9,344 nt of DNA from Tannerella sp. (GTDB lineage Bacteria > Bacteroidota > Bacteroidia > Bacteroidales > Tannerellaceae). Of this stretch, positions 5,934-9,344 are shown piece by piece. The notes under the pieces are model-generated. The model made no database searches, was not told the DNA's origin, and worked only from the letters and a program-made list of their open reading frames with translations. Location of the stretch: assembly GCA_031268395.1 (NCBI GenBank), contig JAIRXI010000014.1, positions 1 through 9,344 of the forward strand, given 5' to 3'. A program made the translations under genes and the position numbers. Every line of letters starts with the position of its first letter. Position 1 is the first letter of the stretch.

Positions 5934-8900
5934 TTAAAAATTCATACTCAGCCCGAAACTGACGGTGCGCTGTTGCGGATAATATGTGTTAGCGCTGTTA
6001 TCCGGCGTTTCCGGATCAATGTAATACTTGCTCAGCGTACTGAGCGCAAACAGATTGGTGCCCGAAACGTACAGGCGCAGCCTTTCAATCCCGGCTTTGT
6101 CCATCCACTGTTTGGGCAACGTATATCCCAGCGACCCGTTCTTCAGTCGCAGATAGGACGCCGACTTCACGGCGTAATCGGAATCTCCGCCTCCGTAGAC
6201 GCCTCCCGGCCTGGCTACCAGCCCGTCCCGGCTGTTATTTGCTTCCGTCCAGCGCAGTTTGTAGTACGTATCCGTAGTAGCGTAATTACCTCCGTATGCA
6301 ACGGAATATCCGAAAGCGCCCTGAAACAGGACAATCAAATCAAAACCCCGATAGGCAACCGTAGCGTTCAAACCGTACGTCCAGTGCGGCATATTGCCTT
6401 TTCCTATTTCCGTCCGGTCTTTCCAGTCAATCACGCCGTCGCTGTTCAGATCCTTGATCCTTACGTCTCCCGGACGGAGCGCCGCATTGCCTCCGCCCAC
6501 GAAGGCATACTCGCAGGGCAGGGCGTCGATTTCCGCCTGGCTGGTGAACAGCCCGTCGGAGACATACCCCATCGTACGGTCCGTCCACTGTCCGGATTTC
6601 TGTTCCAGCCGTTTCTGGTCGGGATCTTCATAGTCCGGCTCCTCGTAATGGTCCCATTTGGCGCGCGACCAGGCAATATAGAAACTGGCGTCGTACATGA
6701 TATCCCGGCTGCTTTTTGCCGTTCCCAGGGACAGTTCAAAGCCGCGGTCGTTCAGGCTGTTGATATTTTCCGTAGGCAGCGTGGCGCCGAACGTGCTGGG
6801 CAGCGAAGTGTTGCGCGTGGCCGGAATACCGTCGCGCGTACGGTAGAAGGCTTCTGCCGTGCCGTAGAGCGTGCGGTTCGGAATCGCAAAATCCAGTCCG
6901 GCGTTATAGACCTTCATCTTTTCCCAGGTCAGCAGCGGGTTGGCCATGCCGGTCGGATACAGGCCGGATACAAGGCGGTCGCCCCACTGATACACGCCTC
7001 CTATCTGGAAACCGGTCAGATACTGGAAATTTCCCACGCCGTCATTACCCGATGAGCCGTAGCTGGCCCGCAGTTTCAAAAATTCGATGGCGTTCACGTC
7101 CTGCATGAATCCTTCCTGCGAAATGACCCATCCGAGCGAAACGCCGGGGAAATAACCCCATCGTTTTCCTTCGGGGAATTTGGCCGAAGCGTCGGCGCGC
7201 AGAATGCTTTCCAGCAGATACCGGTCTTTGTAACTGTAGTTGACGCGTCCGATCACGCTTGCCCGCCCCCATTCGCTGGCCGAACCGTTCGCCGTCTGTG
7301 TGGCTGCCGAACCGGCAAACAGCTGCTCAATGGCAGACGTCAGAAATTCGCGGCGCCCGGCCGAGAAATTGTTTCCCGAAAAATCCATGCTTTCAAACAG
7401 GGCCAGCGCCGTCACGTGATGATCCTTATTAAACGTATGGTCATAATTGAGCGAATACTGCTGAGTCAATTGCCTGTTGAACGTGATGCTTTCACTGGCT
7501 TCGGCCTGTGTCCTGAAATTTCCCGCCGGTGTATAGGTATCGGATGCATAGTTATAGGTGTACCATTCGTAAGGCTTTGCAAAAGACTTGCCATACGTCT
7601 GCCAGTCCCTGTAATTCACAAAGGCTTTGGCTTTCAGTCCTTCGACGAAAGGTATATCGTAGGACAGGGTTGCGCTGCCACGCAAATCCCTGTTTTTGTT
7701 TTGAGAGTATCCATCTATATCCATGTTGGTACTCATATAGATGCTTCCCACGTCTATGCCGCCGGACGACAACTTGGTGGGATCGGGGAATGTAGTCGGA
7801 TACCAGGGCTGGGTAGCATACAAATCCTGCCACATGTATTCGTAGCTTGCCCGGCCGGCTAACTTACGGTCTTCATACGCCGCAGAAATATCGACGGACA
7901 AAATCAGCCTCGACGTAATCTGCGCGTCGATATTGGACTGTACGTTGAAACGGGAGTAGTCTCCACCATTCTTTCTGATCATAGTCTCCTGCTTCTGGTA
8001 GCCGAATAAACCGAAATATTTCAGTTTTTCACTGCCGCCTCGAACGGACAGGTTGTGATTCTGCTGCGGCGCCCAGTCCCTCATGACAAAGTCGAACCAG
8101 TCGGACGAAGGATAGGCCGGGTCATTTCCGGCAAAATATTTTTCTACCTCTTCGGCCGTATACGGCGCCGTTTCTTCCGGAAGTCCGGCATTCAGGTGTG
8201 ATTCGCGCGCAACCTGCGTCCGCTGTCCCGAGCTTTGCGTCCTTGCGATGTTCGTGGCTCCCTGCAGGGTATAGGACGTATTGAGCGTGAAGGTAGGCTT
8301 CTGAACGATACCCCGTTTGGTAGTCACCAGCAAAACCCCGTTACCGGCCCGTGCACCGTAGATGGAAGCCGCGCCGTCCTTCAGAATGGAGATCGACTCT
8401 ATCTGATTGGGATCCAGGTCTGTCAGACTGGCCTCAATGCCGTCTACGATGACCAGTGGACCTCCGAAGCCGCGAATATTCAAACTGGCCTGGTCGGAAC
8501 CCGGCCTGCCCGACGACTGCACGGCAATCAGTCCGGGCAGTTTTCCGGTCAGGGCATTCGTCACGTTACCCACCGGCGCAATGGTCAGCTGTTCCGACTT
8601 AACGGCCGAAATCGACCCGGTCAGCGTGCTTTTTCGCTGAACACCGTAACCCACGACGACCAGTTCATCCAGCGCCTTCGCATCCTCCGAAAGCGTGATA
8701 TTCAGCACGCTTTGGTTACCCGTGGCGATTTCCCGTGTCACGTACCCGATACAGGATACCTGTAAAACCGCATTATTACCGACTGTGAGCGTAAAATTAC
8801 CGTCCACATCCGTCGCCGTGCCGTTACTGGCGGTTCCTTTTTCCACTACATTTGCTCCGATGACCGGTTCGCCGCTGCCGGCATCCGTCACCGTTCCGCT

Positions 8901-9011
8901 CACCCGTCCCTGCGCAAAGCCGGCGAGCGAGCCACTCAGGAAGAACAGCGCGCACAGAAACAGGCGGCATCTCTTCCATCTTTCCATAAAAAATACGTTC
9001 TTTTTACTCAT
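5934..9011 (-). CDS. susC: SusC/RagA-family TonB-dependent outer-membrane transporter
   Basis: A 1025-residue TonB-linked outer-membrane protein that imports oligosaccharides into the periplasm using TonB energy. The signal peptide runs to about residue 33 (LFLCALFFLSGSLAGFAQ). Next come a carboxypeptidase-D regulatory-like domain (about 36-109, GTVTDAGSGEPVIGANV), a TonB-box-like LDELVVVGYG at 114-123, and the plug (about 125-234). The plug carries the SusC signatures RGFGGPLVIVDGIE and YGARAGNGVLLVTTKRG. The 22-stranded barrel follows and ends in VSFGLSMNF, a normal outer-membrane C-terminus with terminal Phe. The stop is a tandem TAA TAA. ATG 9011 was chosen; ATG 8987 (1017 residues, starting MERWKRCRLF) also gives a good signal peptide. 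The in-frame codon at 9083 is TTG and too far upstream. The regulatory domain fits the SusC/RagA family. It has no added N-terminal sigma-signalling domain, so regulation by an ECF sigma/anti-sigma pair through this transporter is not suggested. Confidence 0.97.
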   Translation of the reverse strand: MSKKNVFFMERWKRCRLFLCALFFLSGSLAGFAQGRVSGTVTDAGSGEPVIGANVVEKGTASNGTATDVDGNFTLTVGNNAVLQVSCIGYVTREIATGNQSVLNITLSEDAKALDELVVVGYGVQRKSTLTGSISAVKSEQLTIAPVGNVTNALTGKLPGLIAVQSSGRPGSDQASLNIRGFGGPLVIVDGIEASLTDLDPNQIESISILKDGAASIYGARAGNGVLLVTTKRGIVQKPTFTLNTSYTLQGATNIARTQSSGQRTQVARESHLNAGLPEETAPYTAEEVEKYFAGNDPAYPSSDWFDFVMRDWAPQQNHNLSVRGGSEKLKYFGLFGYQKQETMIRKNGGDYSRFNVQSNIDAQITSRLILSVDISAAYEDRKLAGRASYEYMWQDLYATQPWYPTTFPDPTKLSSGGIDVGSIYMSTNMDIDGYSQNKNRDLRGSATLSYDIPFVEGLKAKAFVNYRDWQTYGKSFAKPYEWYTYNYASDTYTPAGNFRTQAEASESITFNRQLTQQYSLNYDHTFNKDHHVTALALFESMDFSGNNFSAGRREFLTSAIEQLFAGSAATQTANGSASEWGRASVIGRVNYSYKDRYLLESILRADASAKFPEGKRWGYFPGVSLGWVISQEGFMQDVNAIEFLKLRASYGSSGNDGVGNFQYLTGFQIGGVYQWGDRLVSGLYPTGMANPLLTWEKMKVYNAGLDFAIPNRTLYGTAEAFYRTRDGIPATRNTSLPSTFGATLPTENINSLNDRGFELSLGTAKSSRDIMYDASFYIAWSRAKWDHYEEPDYEDPDQKRLEQKSGQWTDRTMGYVSDGLFTSQAEIDALPCEYAFVGGGNAALRPGDVRIKDLNSDGVIDWKDRTEIGKGNMPHWTYGLNATVAYRGFDLIVLFQGAFGYSVAYGGNYATTDTYYKLRWTEANNSRDGLVARPGGVYGGGDSDYAVKSASYLRLKNGSLGYTLPKQWMDKAGIERLRLYVSGTNLFALSTLSKYYIDPETPDNSANTYYPQQRTVSFGLSMNF

Positions 9012-9038
9012 GAAATTTAAGATAATAAATAAGTTATA

Positions 9039-9046
9039 AAAATATA
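9039..9046 (-). promoter_or_regulatory. Weak candidate -7 element for susC
   Basis: On the - strand this reads TATATTTT, matching TAnnTTTG except for the last base. It lies in an AT-rich leader (9012-9050) about 28 bases before ATG 9011. No TTTG is present at the usual -33 spacing. AT-rich leaders give such matches by chance, so this is only a candidate. Confidence 0.25.
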
Positions 9047-9078
9047 ATACATCGGAACTGTGACGGAGTTGATTCGTC

Positions 9079-9162
9079 TCCAATCATGTGTATCCTGTGA
9101 ATCAGCCAAATCACCGTTCCGACATTTTCCAATCATGTCTGTCATAAAATCAGTTGAATCAC
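9079..9162. repeat. Two-copy composite direct repeat upstream of susC
   Basis: Two copies of one composite pattern occur on the + strand: TCCAATCATGT, then 9 or 10 bases, AATCAG, 3 bases, AATCAC. Copy one is 9079-9114 and copy two is 9128-9162, offset by 48-49 bases. The three blocks are identical between copies while the spacers have diverged, which suggests conserved contact points for a DNA-binding protein. The pentamer AATCA occurs six times, with pairs nine bases apart. The repeat lies 68 bases upstream of the susC start, where an activator would bind. The distal copy overlaps the last bases of the small ORF at 9159-9311. Confidence 0.6.
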
Positions 9163-9311
9163 AGTTTTTTTTTCAGTTCGGCCTGCAGGCGTTCGATTTC
9201 CCGGCGCTGGCGGTCGACTTCGCGTATCTGATTTTCGTAATCTTCGTGATGCTGGCGGTCGAGTTCGGCGGCCAGTGTTCCACTCATTACGCTTCCGGTT
9301 AATTCTTCCAT
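9159..9311 (-). CDS. Small coiled-coil protein, hypothetical (50 aa)
   Basis: A complete ORF of 50 residues from ATG 9311 to TGA 9159-9161. An in-frame TGA nine bases before the ATG shows it is not the tail of a longer protein in this frame. It begins MEELTGSVMSGTLAAELDRQ. From about residue 24 it is a highly charged helix (ENQIREVDRQRREIERLQ at 26-43) with a heptad-like spacing of I and L, ending AELKKKL, so a short coiled coil is likely. There is no signal peptide and no membrane segment. The codons are GC-rich at third positions (CTG, GCC, CGC, GAA), like the neighbouring genes, which supports real coding. Lys47-49 are encoded by nine consecutive A residues (9165-9173 in complement). It is co-directional with susC, 147 bases upstream. 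I do not recognise a family; function is unknown. Confidence 0.55.
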   Translation of the reverse strand: MEELTGSVMSGTLAAELDRQHHEDYENQIREVDRQRREIERLQAELKKKL

Positions 9312-9344
9312 ATCTGTTCAATCATTAATTAGTAATACTTAATT

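Noticed and set aside
5919..7055. 378-codon open frame on the + strand
   Set aside because: Antisense to the C-terminal barrel of susC; no domain or signal peptide and no plausible context.
8847..8854. TACATTTG on the + strand, a possible promoter for an antisense RNA to susC
   Set aside because: Antisense RNAs to susC genes are known in Bacteroides, but this match comes from the conserved GANV codons of SusC. No -33 element and no downstream terminator were seen.
9012..9083. N-terminal extension of SusC to 9083
   Set aside because: The codon is TTG, and the added residues precede a normal signal peptide and run through the AT-rich leader.
9056..9166. AACTGTGA (9056-9063) and TCACAGTT (9159-9166) inverted repeat
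   Set aside because: The arms are only 8 bp and about 95 bases apart, with no flanking extension; chance is a sufficient explanation.
9060..9302. 80-codon + strand open frame
   Set aside because: It overlaps the small coiled-coil ORF in antisense, and its translation shows no domain; the - strand frame has the better codon use.
1..9344. Search for tRNA, rRNA, CRISPR arrays, transposases, integrases or toxin-antitoxin genes
   Set aside because: No supporting sequence was seen; almost all of the window is explained by the listed genes.

Overview
The window looks like part of a carbohydrate-foraging region of a Bacteroidota genome, most likely order Bacteroidales. The evidence is a complete SusC/SusD pair, the C-terminal end of a second SusD-family protein, two exported glycoside hydrolases, leaders without clear Shine-Dalgarno sequences, and one perfect match to the Bacteroidota -7 promoter element (TAnnTTTG). 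I cannot name the species.

Layout. On the + strand, 1-275 is the tail of a SusD-family lipoprotein whose gene begins outside the window. A terminator-like hairpin follows (287-330), then a stand-alone GH20-type beta-hexosaminidase-like enzyme (372-1511). A hairpin-rich convergent intergenic region (1512-1650) separates this from the - strand genes. Those are, from right to left, a 50-codon coiled-coil small ORF (9159-9311), a leader with a two-copy motif repeat (9079-9162), susC (5934-9011), susD (4129-5910), a rho-independent terminator (4061-4096), a promoter with a TAnnTTTG element (4008-4015), and a lipoprotein glycosidase of the GH95-like (alpha/alpha)6 type (1651-3918).

How the genes would work together. 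SusC is a TonB-dependent outer-membrane importer and SusD its glycan-binding surface lid. The GH95-like lipoprotein and the exported GH20-like enzyme would remove terminal sugars. If they have the usual activities of their families (alpha-L-fucosidase or related for GH95, beta-N-acetylhexosaminidase for GH20), the target would be a fucose- and HexNAc-bearing host-type glycan such as a mucin O-glycan or milk oligosaccharide; that substrate is inference. In both half-loci the glycosidase gene lies downstream of susD but is separated from it by a terminator-like hairpin, which would uncouple enzyme dosage from SusCD dosage.

Overall this is a recognisable polysaccharide utilisation locus, and I see no clearly new biological system. 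The parts that the known families do not explain are the repeat upstream of susC, the small coiled-coil ORF with a nine-A tract, the inverted repeat around the GH95-like promoter, and the run of hairpins between the convergent genes. No tRNA, rRNA, CRISPR array, insertion sequence or transposase was seen.
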